Positions 51,374 through 60,300 of a stretch of 64,000 nt of DNA are shown here, piece by piece; positions within the stretch are counted from its first letter, which is position 1, and each line of letters begins with the position of its first letter. The notes under the pieces were generated by a model, which did no database searches, was not told the origin of the DNA, and saw only the letters and a list, made by a program, of their open reading frames with translations. The DNA is from Parvibaculum sp963696585 (lineage in GTDB: Bacteria; Pseudomonadota; Alphaproteobacteria; Parvibaculales; Parvibaculaceae), in NCBI GenBank assembly GCA_963696585.1, contig CAVOKW010000025.1, forward strand, positions 38,962-102,961, read 5' to 3'. A program made the translations under genes and the position numbers.

Positions 51374-52498
51374 ATGATTATCACTTGTCCGTCATGCTCG
51401 ACGCGCTATCCGGTAGATGAGGCGTCATTTTCGCCCTCTGGCCGCAAGGTGCGTTGTGCCAAATGCGGCACGAGCTGGCATCAGGACCGCATCGTGGAGC
51501 CACCGCCCGAGCCGTTCCGCATCGATCCCAGCAAGCCCCCCATGTTTGCCAAGCCCGTTGCCAAACCGGCCCCCAAGTCGGCTCCCAAGCCGGTCCTGAG
51601 CGAGCCGGTCCTGAGCGAGCCGCAGGCCGAGCCAGCGCCAGCCGTCGAGGCCGGGACAGTCGATGAGGCGACGGATCATGTCATGGCCGATGCCTTGCCA
51701 GTTGCGCCTGTCGAGGCCCCGGTCGCAGACGCTCCTTATGAAGATCCCCATGCAAGGCGGCCGCGTGTCGTTCCGACCGTCATCGTGCCCTTGCCGTCCG
51801 GCTCGGGTGGCCGTTTGCGCGCCTTTGTCAATGAGGCGGCCACAAGCCGACGTGACCGTGTGCTCGCCATTCTTGCCTGGAGCCTGCTCGGTCTTTTCGT
51901 GCTCGGCACGATCACGGCTGCGGTCACTTATCGCAAACAGATCGTCGCGCTTTGGCCTGCCACCGCCAAGGTCTATGCGGCTGCCGGGGCCCCGGTCAAT
52001 TTGCAGGGCATCGAGTTCCGCAATGTTTCCTATGAGCGCCAGAGCGAGAATGATCTGCCTGTGCTCGCCGTGATGGGAGAGGTTCACAATATCAGCGGCG
52101 CGGCGCGGGCCTTGCCGCGTTTGCGTGTCGGCTTGCGCGACAAGGACCAGCGCGAGCTCTATCACTGGACCTTCGCGCTTTCCGCGCATGAAATTGCCGC
52201 GAATGAAGCCATGCCCTTTGTTACGCGTCTCTCAAGTCCGCCTGTCGAGGCGCGCGACATCGAAGTGCGCTTCGTGCAGCCAAGCGAGAATGAAGCTTCA
52301 TTGCCATTGCCGGGCGGGTCGGCGTTGAATGAAGGGGCAGCGACTGCGCCATCAGCGGAGTCCGCGCCAGTTGATGCTGCCCCAGCCGACGTCCCGGCAG
52401 AATCGGCCGCAGGCGACACACCGGCCGAAGACCACGCGGCCTCCGCCGAAGCGGGTCCAGCATCTGCGGATGCGCCGCTGGTCGAAGGCGGCCACTAG
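51374..52498 (+). CDS. MJ0042 zinc-ribbon / DUF3426 membrane protein
   Basis: A 374-residue protein. An MJ0042 zinc ribbon opens it (MIITCPSCSTRYPVDEASFS and RCAKCGTSWH). A Pro/Ala/Lys-rich linker (51541-51650) has a duplicated PVLSE unit. A helix (VLAILAWSLLGLFVLGTITA) spans the membrane and a DUF3426 domain follows (LQGIEFRNVSYERQSENDLP, MGEVHNISGAARALPRLRVG). A disordered Ala/Glu/Pro tail ends it. It is divergent from ftsE and starts a run with hpt and cpdR. The family often sits beside ftsEX in Alphaproteobacteria; its function is unknown. Confidence 0.88.
   Translation: MIITCPSCSTRYPVDEASFSPSGRKVRCAKCGTSWHQDRIVEPPPEPFRIDPSKPPMFAKPVAKPAPKSAPKPVLSEPVLSEPQAEPAPAVEAGTVDEATDHVMADALPVAPVEAPVADAPYEDPHARRPRVVPTVIVPLPSGSGGRLRAFVNEAATSRRDRVLAILAWSLLGLFVLGTITAAVTYRKQIVALWPATAKVYAAAGAPVNLQGIEFRNVSYERQSENDLPVLAVMGEVHNISGAARALPRLRVGLRDKDQRELYHWTFALSAHEIAANEAMPFVTRLSSPPVEARDIEVRFVQPSENEASLPLPGGSALNEGAATAPSAESAPVDAAPADVPAESAAGDTPAEDHAASAEAGPASADAPLVEGGH
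51590..51619 (+). repeat. Perfect 15-bp tandem duplication inside the zinc-ribbon gene
   Basis: CCGGTCCTGAGCGAG occurs twice in tandem and encodes PVLSE-PVLSE within the proline-rich linker. In frame, so it does not disrupt the protein. It could vary in copy number between strains. Confidence 0.85.
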
Positions 52499-52501
52499 GC
52501 C

Positions 52502-53047
52502 ATGGGCAAACTTGCGCCCCATGGCACACGGCTTTCCGTGCTCTATTCAGCCGATCAGATTGCGGCGCGTGTGCGTGAGCTTGCCCAGGATATTCATGCC
52601 AGCATGGGGCCGGATCTTTTGGTCATTCCCGTGCTCAAGGGCAGCTTCATCTTCGCCGCCGATCTCCTGCGGGCGCTCCATGGTGTTGGTGCGGAACCCG
52701 ACATGGATTTCATTTCGCTCTCAAGCTATGGCGGTCACACAGAGTCGAGTGGACAGGTGCGGATCGTGCGCGATACCGAAGCGGCGATTGCGGGACGCGA
52801 TGTTCTCCTTGTTGACGATATTCTGGAATCTGGCCGCACACTTGCGTTTGCCCAGGACCTGATGATGGCGCGCCGCGCGCATAGCGTTCGCACCTGTGTG
52901 CTGCTTGATAAGCCCGGCAAGCTGGCCGTCGGAATCAAACCTGATTTTGTCGGCTTCACCTGTCCGGATCGTTTTGTTGTCGGTTATGGCATGGATGTCG
53001 CGCATGCCTTCCGGCAATTACCCTTTGTCGGTTTTGTCGAGGGCTGA
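52502..53047 (+). CDS. hpt: Hypoxanthine phosphoribosyltransferase
   Basis: A 181-residue purine-salvage enzyme that forms IMP or GMP from the base and PRPP. The PRPP motif is VLLVDDILESGRTLAFAQDL. The substrate loop near LSSYGGHTESSG and KPDFVGFTCPDRFVVGYGMD are typical of Hpt. It lies 3 bases after the zinc-ribbon stop and 3 bases before cpdR, so the three genes are likely one transcript. Confidence 0.93.
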   Translation: MGKLAPHGTRLSVLYSADQIAARVRELAQDIHASMGPDLLVIPVLKGSFIFAADLLRALHGVGAEPDMDFISLSSYGGHTESSGQVRIVRDTEAAIAGRDVLLVDDILESGRTLAFAQDLMMARRAHSVRTCVLLDKPGKLAVGIKPDFVGFTCPDRFVVGYGMDVAHAFRQLPFVGFVEG

Positions 53048-53050
53048 GGG

Positions 53051-53437
53051 ATGGCACGCATTCTCATCGCCGAAGACGAGCCCTCGGTGCGGGCCTTTTT
53101 GTTGCGCGCCTTGCAGGGTGTGGGCCATCAGGTCGAGGCAGCGGGCGACGGCAGCGAGGCGATGACGGTGCTGGCGAGTGCGCGGTCACGTGGCCTTGGC
53201 TATGATCTGCTGCTCACGGATATCCTGATGCCGGTGATGGATGGCATTTCGCTGGCGCTCTCTGCCTCGCGCGATGCGCCCGGGATGCGGATCATGCTGA
53301 TGACAGGCTATTCCGATCAGCGCGAACGGGCGCATGGGCTCGATGCCATCATTGATGATATCCTGCTCAAGCCCTTCACGCTGGATGAATTGACACAGCG
53401 TGTGACGCAGGCGCTTGCCGCTGAAAAGCCGCATTAA
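53051..53437 (+). CDS. cpdR: CpdR-type single-domain response regulator
   Basis: A 128-residue lone receiver domain. ARILIAEDEPSVRAFLLRAL has the acidic pocket, the phospho-acceptor aspartate is in LLLTDILMPVMDGISLALSA, the threonine is in MLMTGYSDQRERAHGLDAII, and the lysine is in LLKPFTLDEL. The segment GYxxxRERAHxLDAI is close to CpdR of Caulobacter, which when unphosphorylated guides ClpXP to degrade CtrA and other targets. No output domain is present. It overlaps the end of the DUF4175 gene on the other strand by four bases. Confidence 0.88.
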   Translation: MARILIAEDEPSVRAFLLRALQGVGHQVEAAGDGSEAMTVLASARSRGLGYDLLLTDILMPVMDGISLALSASRDAPGMRIMLMTGYSDQRERAHGLDAIIDDILLKPFTLDELTQRVTQALAAEKPH

Positions 53438-55995
53438 AACCGCTTCAGCAATCGGTCAATATAATCGAGTTCGATTTTGGGCCGTCCGAGTTTCGTCGCG
53501 CGGGCGCGCAGCTCTTCCAGAATGTCCCGCGCACGCTGGGCATCGATCTTGTCGGGCACGGCCACATCCTCTCCCAGCCCCGCAGCGCCATTGGGCAGGG
53601 GGCGTCCCAGGGGATCGGTACGCGTCATGCCCTTGCCGTTGGCGTTGCCCATGCGCCCGGCCATGCTTTGCATCAGCTTGTCGGCCAGACCTTGTGCGCC
53701 CGCCCGCATCTGGTCAATCGCTTGACCCTGCGCCGCCGTGGCGCGATCCGCGCGGCCATCCTCGATGCGTTGTTCGGCACTTTTCATGGATTGCGCCGCC
53801 TTTGCCAAAGCGTCTGGCGCCTCGGCACCCTTGTCGCCGAGTTGTTGCAGCAGCGCTTCGAGTTCTGCACGCAAGGCTTTCTGGTCTGCCTTGAGATGCG
53901 ACATATCACCGGATTTGCCGCCGCCCTGAGCGCCTTGTGGTCCGGTTGACGCCGTGCCGTCATTCTCCTTGGCATCGCCCTGCTGCATACGGAATGTTTC
54001 ATCCATCAGACGCTTTTGCTGTTCGATCAGGTCACCCATTTTCTCGACAGCCTCGGACATGGCCGCCTCGCCCTCACTCATCATTCCGGCCTGTTGCGGG
54101 GTCTGCATGTTTTCCATGATCGATTGCATTTGCCTGAGCATGGCTTCGGCTTGCGCACGGGCCCCGGAGCGGGCGAGCATTTCAATCTGCGTCATCATCT
54201 CTTCAAGCTGTGATCGTTCAATGGTTTGCATGTTTTGCGGCGAGAAGGGCGTTTGCAGCATATTCTCGCCGAGCTTCGCCGCCTGCTCGGCGAGTGCTTC
54301 CATGTAGCGGTTGAAGGCATTCTTCAAATCAGCCATCAGGCGATCAATTTCTTCTGCGTCCGCTCCATCCTTCAAGGCCCTGGCGAGATCATCACGCGCC
54401 TTGCGAAGATCGCTTTCCGCGAGCGAAATATCGCCATCCTCAATATGGAGGGCGATGGACCAGAGAAGGTCGTAGATTCCTGTCAGGTCTTCGTCACGCT
54501 TGGCCGTTGTCAGGCGCCAATAGGCAGCCCGCAACGTCAGATAGACCGTCTTGTCCTTGATGTAGCGATCGCCATCGCGCGAGAAATCATCGAGGAACCG
54601 GGTGACTGAGCCGACGCTTTGGGGATCAAGCGCCAGACGCTGACGCTGCTCGATGATGGCGCGGGCCAGCGGTTTGGTAAATTTGCGGGCGGGCAGAACC
54701 ATGCGCTCCGGCGTGGACAGGCCTTGCTGACCGGCATCGTCCCTGACTGAAAGCGTCATCATGACCGGCAGGCCAGCCCATGGATGGGCCGAGAGATCAA
54801 CAAAGGTTTCGGCACTGCCTCGGGTTGGGCGCCGTTCGGGCAGGGCGAGCGCGACACGGGGTGGCGTCACCTTGGGCATGACCATGGCGCGGAGCGAACC
54901 GGTCTGGAGTGCTGCCGGAAGCCGGGCGCTCTTGTCGAGCGCGATCAGGGTTTCAGCGCTGGCAATGCCATAGTCATCCGAGAGGCTATAGGCGAAATGA
55001 ACCGCACCACGGGCGGATTCTTCAAGCGGCCGCGTCAGGGCTATTTTGGGTTTTTCGTCCGGTATCACCGTGATCGGCCAGGTACGGATCAATCGTCCGC
55101 TTTGGGTGAGCGCGTAGTCGGCGCTTTCGACCAGCTTTGAGTCTGTCGCGAAGTTGTTCTCGGCAATTTCATTCAGCAATGCCGGGTGTTCGCGCGAGGG
55201 GCCGCTACGGCCAAGCGCTGGCGGGTTTTTCAGCCCATGCACGCGGATTGACAAAACGGCGCCTGCGGGCACGCTCACAGGTGATGTCATTTGCGCCTTG
55301 TCAGCGGCATCGCCCGGCTTGTCGAGATAGAGGGGCGCGAGACCGGTATAGGCAGGCGGCGTGATCCATGCTTCGATTGTGAGCGTCTTGAACGCACCAA
55401 GTCCGGGCACCAGCGCTTCGTTCAGGCGTTCGATGCGGCCGGGACCAGCGCCATAAAACGCGATGACAATGAGAAGCATGACGGCCGCGCGCAATGCCAG
55501 GGGGTCCCTGGCGCTGACGCCGGGCTCGGGCAAGCCGAGCCGTAATTTTTTCAGGCGCTGGCTGATCCATGCGCGATGGGCCGCCCACATTTCTCCGTCA
55601 CTTGACCCGGTGGCGATGGAGTCCTCAAAGGCCGAAAGGGGCTGATGCTTGAGGCCGGACGCCTTTTCGATATGACGCAGGGCATCGGCGCGTGAGGGGC
55701 GGCGGAACTCAAGCAGCCCCTGCCAGAGCGAGGCGGTCATGGCGAGGGCGAAAGCGGCCAGAATCGCCCAATGCAGGCTGGGTGACATGCCGGCAAACAC
55801 ACCGAAGAGAGCCAGCGCCAGAAACACGCCAGCCATATTGGTGGCGGGCCAGATGGCGGGCCATAGGCGTTCCCAATAAAGCAGGATAAGGGCCGCCCTG
55901 ACGCGCCATTCAATATGGCGGGGGAGTTTGGGAGCGCCGGTCATCGGGTCGTTCGGGGGGGTCAACGCCTCTGCTGCCTCTCGCGCCACTTTCAT
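53434..55995 (-). CDS. DUF4175 large membrane protein
   Basis: An 853-residue protein of the DUF4175/TIGR02302 group. Two N-terminal helix regions (ALILLYWERLWPAIWPATNM, LALFGVFAGMSPSLHWAILA) and another near ALRAAVMLLIVIAFYGAGPG precede a long periplasmic part rich in helices: a coiled, Gln/Met-rich stretch (about 600-720) with MEALAEQAAKLGENM-like repeats. It ends with the conserved PLGRPLPNGAAGLGEDVAVP and LGRPKIELDYIDRLLKRF. The function is unknown. It overlaps lysA by four bases and is co-oriented with it. Confidence 0.9.
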   Translation of the reverse strand: MKVAREAAEALTPPNDPMTGAPKLPRHIEWRVRAALILLYWERLWPAIWPATNMAGVFLALALFGVFAGMSPSLHWAILAAFALAMTASLWQGLLEFRRPSRADALRHIEKASGLKHQPLSAFEDSIATGSSDGEMWAAHRAWISQRLKKLRLGLPEPGVSARDPLALRAAVMLLIVIAFYGAGPGRIERLNEALVPGLGAFKTLTIEAWITPPAYTGLAPLYLDKPGDAADKAQMTSPVSVPAGAVLSIRVHGLKNPPALGRSGPSREHPALLNEIAENNFATDSKLVESADYALTQSGRLIRTWPITVIPDEKPKIALTRPLEESARGAVHFAYSLSDDYGIASAETLIALDKSARLPAALQTGSLRAMVMPKVTPPRVALALPERRPTRGSAETFVDLSAHPWAGLPVMMTLSVRDDAGQQGLSTPERMVLPARKFTKPLARAIIEQRQRLALDPQSVGSVTRFLDDFSRDGDRYIKDKTVYLTLRAAYWRLTTAKRDEDLTGIYDLLWSIALHIEDGDISLAESDLRKARDDLARALKDGADAEEIDRLMADLKNAFNRYMEALAEQAAKLGENMLQTPFSPQNMQTIERSQLEEMMTQIEMLARSGARAQAEAMLRQMQSIMENMQTPQQAGMMSEGEAAMSEAVEKMGDLIEQQKRLMDETFRMQQGDAKENDGTASTGPQGAQGGGKSGDMSHLKADQKALRAELEALLQQLGDKGAEAPDALAKAAQSMKSAEQRIEDGRADRATAAQGQAIDQMRAGAQGLADKLMQSMAGRMGNANGKGMTRTDPLGRPLPNGAAGLGEDVAVPDKIDAQRARDILEELRARATKLGRPKIELDYIDRLLKRF

Positions 55996-57260
55996 TCAAG
56001 CCAGGAGGGTATCTTATCCTGTTTGAGAATTGCGTCATAACTGGGGCGTGGACGCACTTCGGCATAGTCGCCACCGCGCACCAGAACCTCGGGGATGAGG
56101 GGGCGGGTGTTATATTCGGAGGCTTGCACGGCACCATAAGCGCCTGCCGACATGATGGCGACGAGATCGCCCGCCTTGAGGCGCGGCATTTCGCGATCCT
56201 TGGCCATATAGTCGCCGGTTTCGCAGACAGGACCCACCACGTCATAGATGACGCGTTCGGCGCTGTCAGCGGCTTGCATCACGGGCCTGATTTCGTGGAA
56301 TGCATCATAGAGCGTCGGGCGGATCAAGTCGTTCATCGCCGCATCAATGATGAGGAAGGAGCGGCCCTCGCCGGTTTTTTCGTAGATCACGCGCGAGACG
56401 AGAATGCCGGCATTGCCCGCAATCAGACGGCCCGGCTCGAAGGTCAGTTCACAGCCCAGATGACCGACGCTGCGCCTGACCATGGCGGCATATTCATCCG
56501 GGTGGGGCGGCACGTCATTGTCGCCGCGATAGGGAATGCCGAGGCCACCGCCCAGATCGATGCGGGAAATGGCGTGGCCCTGGGCGCGCAGGTTTTCGAC
56601 CATGTCAGCGACGCGCCGGAAGGCCGCTTCAAATGGTTCAAGCGTTATGAGCTGAGACCCGATATGCACATCAATGCCGGTCGCGGCGATACCCTTGAGT
56701 TCAGCGGCACGGGCATAAACGGCGGGCGCGCGCTTCCAGGATATGCCGAATTTGTTTTCGGCTTTCCCGGTCGAAATTTTTTCATGCGTCTTGGCGTCAA
56801 CATCCGGGTTCACGCGAATGGCGATGCGGGCGATGAGGCCGCGGGCGCTGGCAAGCTCGGCCAGTCGCTCCAGTTCCGGCTCGGATTCGACATTGAACTG
56901 ATCGATGCCGCTCTCAAGCGCAAAGGCGATTTCGTGGTCGCTCTTGCCGACACCTGAAAAGACGATTTTTTCAGGGGGTATGCCGGCGGCGATGGCGCGG
57001 CGCAATTCGCCTTCAGAGACGACATCGGCGCCAGCGCCAAGGCGGGCGAGGGTCGCGATCACGGCGAGATTGGAGTTGGCCTTGACAGCGTAGCAGACAC
57101 GGGCGCGCTGGCCGCGAAAGGCTTGCGAAAAGACTGTGTAATGCCGTTCCAGCGTGGCGCTCGAATAGCAATAAAAAGGCGTGCCGATCGCAGCGGCGAT
57201 CTGCGGGATCGCCACATCCTCGGCATGGAGGATGCCGCTGCGATAGTCAAAATGATGCAT
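55992..57260 (-). CDS. lysA: Diaminopimelate decarboxylase
   Basis: A 422-residue PLP enzyme for the last step of lysine synthesis. The PLP lysine is in VCYAVKANSNLAVI. FSGVGKSDHEIAFALESGID, DVHIGSQLITLEPF, the glycine loop IDLGGGLGIPY and the active-site segment PVCETGDYMAKDREMP are intact. The C-terminal NTRPLIPEVLVRGGDYAEVR is typical. It sits between a small lipoprotein gene and DUF4175 on the same strand, an arrangement seen in many Alphaproteobacteria. Confidence 0.95.
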   Translation of the reverse strand: MHHFDYRSGILHAEDVAIPQIAAAIGTPFYCYSSATLERHYTVFSQAFRGQRARVCYAVKANSNLAVIATLARLGAGADVVSEGELRRAIAAGIPPEKIVFSGVGKSDHEIAFALESGIDQFNVESEPELERLAELASARGLIARIAIRVNPDVDAKTHEKISTGKAENKFGISWKRAPAVYARAAELKGIAATGIDVHIGSQLITLEPFEAAFRRVADMVENLRAQGHAISRIDLGGGLGIPYRGDNDVPPHPDEYAAMVRRSVGHLGCELTFEPGRLIAGNAGILVSRVIYEKTGEGRSFLIIDAAMNDLIRPTLYDAFHEIRPVMQAADSAERVIYDVVGPVCETGDYMAKDREMPRLKAGDLVAIMSAGAYGAVQASEYNTRPLIPEVLVRGGDYAEVRPRPSYDAILKQDKIPSWLE

Positions 57261-57289
57261 GTGTCAGGCTCGGGTTATGTCGCGCGGGT

Positions 57290-57511
57290 TCAAGGTGCGC
57301 GCGTTTTGCTGGCGGCATCCTGACCCGCTGTGATCGGGCGCATGTCGATCGGGTCTTTGCTGTCGGGGCCTTCAGGCGAGGTTGAGTCGCGGTTTGGCGG
57401 CGCGGTATCGACGGCCCCGGAGGGCAATTCCGGGTCGCCCTTCTTGCCGCAGGCAGCGAGCGTCAAAGAGAGCGCGGCGCCCATGAGCAAAATCGTCAGA
57501 AACCGTTTCAT
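57290..57511 (-). CDS. Small lipoprotein (LptM-like)
   Basis: A 73-residue lipoprotein. The signal MKRFLTILLMGAALSLTLAAC ends in the lipobox LAAC followed by GKKGDPELPSGA, a pattern shared with LptM/YifL lipoproteins that also sit between argH and lysA. LptM helps assemble the LptDE complex in enterobacteria; that role here is inferred. The ATG at 57511 has AGG 7 bases upstream. It lies 30 bases after argH and before lysA. Confidence 0.82.
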   Translation of the reverse strand: MKRFLTILLMGAALSLTLAACGKKGDPELPSGAVDTAPPNRDSTSPEGPDSKDPIDMRPITAGQDAASKTRAP

Positions 57512-57541
57512 CATTGCCTGTCTTCCCGCTGCCATTGGTTA

Positions 57542-58930
57542 TCAGCCTGCATTGCCGATGCGTTCGCGCCACCATGCCACAGAAGCAAGCACATTGTCTG
57601 GCGCTGTGCCGCCAAAACTTGTCCGTGAGCGCACGGAATTATCCACGCCCAGCACGGTAAAGATCTCGCCCGTGATGCCGGGTTCAACCGATTGCATGTC
57701 GGCAAGGCTCAAACCGTCGAGATCAACGCCCTTCCCCTCCGCCATGGCGACCAGCGCGCCGGTCACATGATGGGCCTGACGGAAGGGCATGTTGAGGCGC
57801 TGCACAAGCCAGTCAGCCAGGTCGGTGGCCGTGGCATAGCCGCGCGAGGCGGCGGCCCGCATGGCGGTTTCATTGACGCTGAGCGAGGACACCATGCCGG
57901 TCATGGCGGCGATCGAAAGCGAGAGCGCGTCCAGCGCATCAAAGGCGGCTTCCTTGTCTTCCTGCATGTCCTTGGAATAGGCCAGCGGCAGGCCCTTCAT
58001 GACAATGAGCAGGGTCGTCAATCCGCCAACGATGCGACCGGTCTTGGCGCGCACGAGCTCGGCCGCGTCCGGATTGCGCTTTTGCGGCATGATCGAGGAG
58101 CCGGTCGAGAAACTGTCTGTCAGGCGCACAAAATTGAAATGCGGGGTGGACCAGATGACGATTTCTTCGGCAAGGCGCGAAAGATGCGTTGCGGTGATGG
58201 CGGCTGCGGCGAGGGTTTCGAGCACGAAGTCACGATCCGAGACGCTGTCGAGTGAATTGCGTGTCGGTCCCTCAAAGCCGAGCGCCCTGGCGGTCATGTG
58301 CCGGTCAATCGGGAAGGAGGTGCCAGCCAGTGCGGCAGCACCGAGCGGGCATTCATTCAGCCGCTTGCGCGCATCCTGAAAGCGGCCACGATCACGGCCA
58401 ATCATTTCGACATAGGCGAGGCAATGATGGCCAAAGGTCACGGGCTGGGCACTTTGCAGATGGGTAAAGCCCGGCATGATGGTGCTGGCATGGGCTTCGG
58501 CGCGCGTGAGCAGGGTCAACTGGAACGCAGCCAATTGTTCGTCGAGATGGTCGAGCACATCGCGGACATAGAGCTTGAAATCGAGCGCCACCTGGTCGTT
58601 GCGCGAGCGGGCCGTGTGCAGACGGCCTGCGGCGGGCCCGATCATGTCGGCGAGGCGCGACTCGACATTCATGTGAATGTCCTCCAGCGCCCGGCTGAAC
58701 TGAAAAGTGCCTTGCCGGATTTCGCCAAGGATCCTTGTCAGGCCCCGACTGATCTGATCGGCATCGGTTTTCGAAATGATGCCGGTTGCGGCCAGCATGG
58801 CGCAATGGGCCTTGGAACCGTCAATATCCTGTGCAAAAAGGCGTTGATCGAAGCCAATGGAGGCGTTGATTTCCTCCATGATCGCATCGGGGCCTTCGCC
58901 AAACCGGCCGCCCCACATCTTGTTGCTCAT
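57542..58930 (-). CDS. argH: Argininosuccinate lyase
   Basis: A 462-residue enzyme that makes arginine and fumarate. MSNKMWGGRFGEGPDAIMEE starts it; the catalytic region includes DIHMNVESRL, HTARSRNDQVALDFKLYVRD, TFGHHCLAYVEMI and the family signature STGSSIMPQKRNPDAAE. GGAGTAGGTC precedes the ATG at 58930; a longer frame to 58969 is not supported. It is divergent from tlpA and leads the argH-lipoprotein-lysA run, a common alphaproteobacterial arrangement. Confidence 0.96.
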   Translation of the reverse strand: MSNKMWGGRFGEGPDAIMEEINASIGFDQRLFAQDIDGSKAHCAMLAATGIISKTDADQISRGLTRILGEIRQGTFQFSRALEDIHMNVESRLADMIGPAAGRLHTARSRNDQVALDFKLYVRDVLDHLDEQLAAFQLTLLTRAEAHASTIMPGFTHLQSAQPVTFGHHCLAYVEMIGRDRGRFQDARKRLNECPLGAAALAGTSFPIDRHMTARALGFEGPTRNSLDSVSDRDFVLETLAAAAITATHLSRLAEEIVIWSTPHFNFVRLTDSFSTGSSIMPQKRNPDAAELVRAKTGRIVGGLTTLLIVMKGLPLAYSKDMQEDKEAAFDALDALSLSIAAMTGMVSSLSVNETAMRAAASRGYATATDLADWLVQRLNMPFRQAHHVTGALVAMAEGKGVDLDGLSLADMQSVEPGITGEIFTVLGVDNSVRSRTSFGGTAPDNVLASVAWWRERIGNAG

Positions 58931-59036
58931 TGACCTACTCCGGGCCGGTGGTTCATCTGGTGCCGGCAAATTGCTGCAAACCTAAAGCCCAAGGCGCGGC
59001 TTGTCGCCTGTCGGGCCCGCAGAATTGAGAAATCCG

Positions 59037-59681
59037 ATGTCGAAAATCCCAAACCGTCAATCTTTACCGCAGCTTGCCATTGTAGTGCTGGCTGTCATGC
59101 TGGTTACTGCAGGCGCGGTATATCTGATCGAGCGGCCCTTAGGCAATGCCACGGGGGACGCAAATCAGTCCCCGCAGACGGTCGATGGGGCCCTGGCCGC
59201 GCGGCTTGCGGATTATGCAACCGGTTCCATGGCCAATTTCCGGCCCACACCCGGCACGCCCAAACTCCCCGATCTCGTCTTTCAGGATGGCGTTGGCAAA
59301 TCGGTCAGGCTGACTGATTTTGCGGGCAAACTCGTGCTTTTGAACGTCTGGGCGACATGGTGTGCGCCGTGCCGGGAGGAAATGCCGGCGCTTGACGGGC
59401 TGGAAGGCGCGTTGGGCGATGCCGCTTTTCAGGTCGTGGCGCTCAATGTCGATGCCAAGGGTCTGGAACTCGCGCGCAGCTTTTTGAGCGAGGTTGGCAT
59501 TGAGCATCTGTCGCTTTTTAACGAGCCCACGCTCAAGGCGAGTTTTGCGCTCAAGACGGTCGGTTTGCCGACCACGATTCTGATTTCAGCTGACGGGCAC
59601 GAGCTCGGGCGGCTTGTGGGACCTGCTGCCTGGAACACAGCTGAAGCGCAAGCGCTCATCAAGGCGGCGAAAGCGCCCTGA
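59037..59681 (+). CDS. tlpA: TlpA-family thiol:disulfide reductase
   Basis: A 214-residue membrane-anchored thioredoxin. An N-terminal helix (LAIVVLAVMLVTAGAVYLIE) anchors it in the inner membrane and the fold lies in the periplasm. The active site is WATWCAPCREEMPALD and the cis-proline is in KTVGLPTTILIS. TlpA reduces cysteines in c-type cytochrome and oxidase maturation, fitting the cbb3 operon in this window. The ATG at 59037 follows GAGAAAT. Confidence 0.92.
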   Translation: MSKIPNRQSLPQLAIVVLAVMLVTAGAVYLIERPLGNATGDANQSPQTVDGALAARLADYATGSMANFRPTPGTPKLPDLVFQDGVGKSVRLTDFAGKLVLLNVWATWCAPCREEMPALDGLEGALGDAAFQVVALNVDAKGLELARSFLSEVGIEHLSLFNEPTLKASFALKTVGLPTTILISADGHELGRLVGPAAWNTAEAQALIKAAKAP

Positions 59682-59683
59682 GA

Positions 59684-60238
59684 TCAGCGATGCGCCCATC
59701 TTTCCCGGGTGACGTGGCTCACCGCATACATGGCCCCGATCATCTGGGCGACTTCGCTCGCACCATTGCGAAGCGGTGCGACGAAAGCGTGTGCAGTCAG
59801 GAACTGGCTGCGATCGGCCTGCATCTGGGCCTTGAGCATGACGGGCTCGCGCATTTCAAAGGCGCGTTGAGTCATCACGAGCCAGCGCCCGCGAATCCTG
59901 GCGCGATCCTCTGGTGAGGCTGCCGCGCCGCCAAACTCCGAGAGCCATTTTCCGGTGCGGTTTTCGCCGATCAATTGCGTCAGCGCGGTCCCGAATAGCC
60001 GAATGCGGAAATCAGCGCCGCCTTCGAAAACATCCGCAATGATGAGATAGGGCATGTGGCGGACAATATCGCGCGGGTTGATGGCACTGCGGTCAGGAAT
60101 GACACCCTCAACACATTTTGAATGCCAATAGCGATTGAGATCGGCGATCTCGTCAAGCTCCGGCTCGATCGTGAGGCCGATGCCGAGTGCAGTCATCTGA
60201 TGCAGTCGAATATCCTGCTTGCTTGCCGCGGCCTGCAT
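59684..60238 (-). CDS. PAS_5 domain protein
   Basis: A 184-residue protein of the PAS_5 (DUF1488-independent, PF07310-type) group. RSAINPRDIVRHMPYLIIAD and FRIRLFGTALTQLIGENRTG are the core of this family. It has no output domain, signal peptide or membrane helix; its function is unknown. GGGAGGTGACC precedes the ATG at 60238, an unusually strong ribosome site. It converges with tlpA, leaving 2 bases, and lies downstream of hbd on the same strand across about 60 bases. Confidence 0.8.
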   Translation of the reverse strand: MQAAASKQDIRLHQMTALGIGLTIEPELDEIADLNRYWHSKCVEGVIPDRSAINPRDIVRHMPYLIIADVFEGGADFRIRLFGTALTQLIGENRTGKWLSEFGGAAASPEDRARIRGRWLVMTQRAFEMREPVMLKAQMQADRSQFLTAHAFVAPLRNGASEVAQMIGAMYAVSHVTRERWAHR

Positions 60239-60300
60239 GGTCACCTCCCTCGATGAATTCCTGGGGAAAGTGTGGCCTCGCAAATGTTAAATATTTGTGG

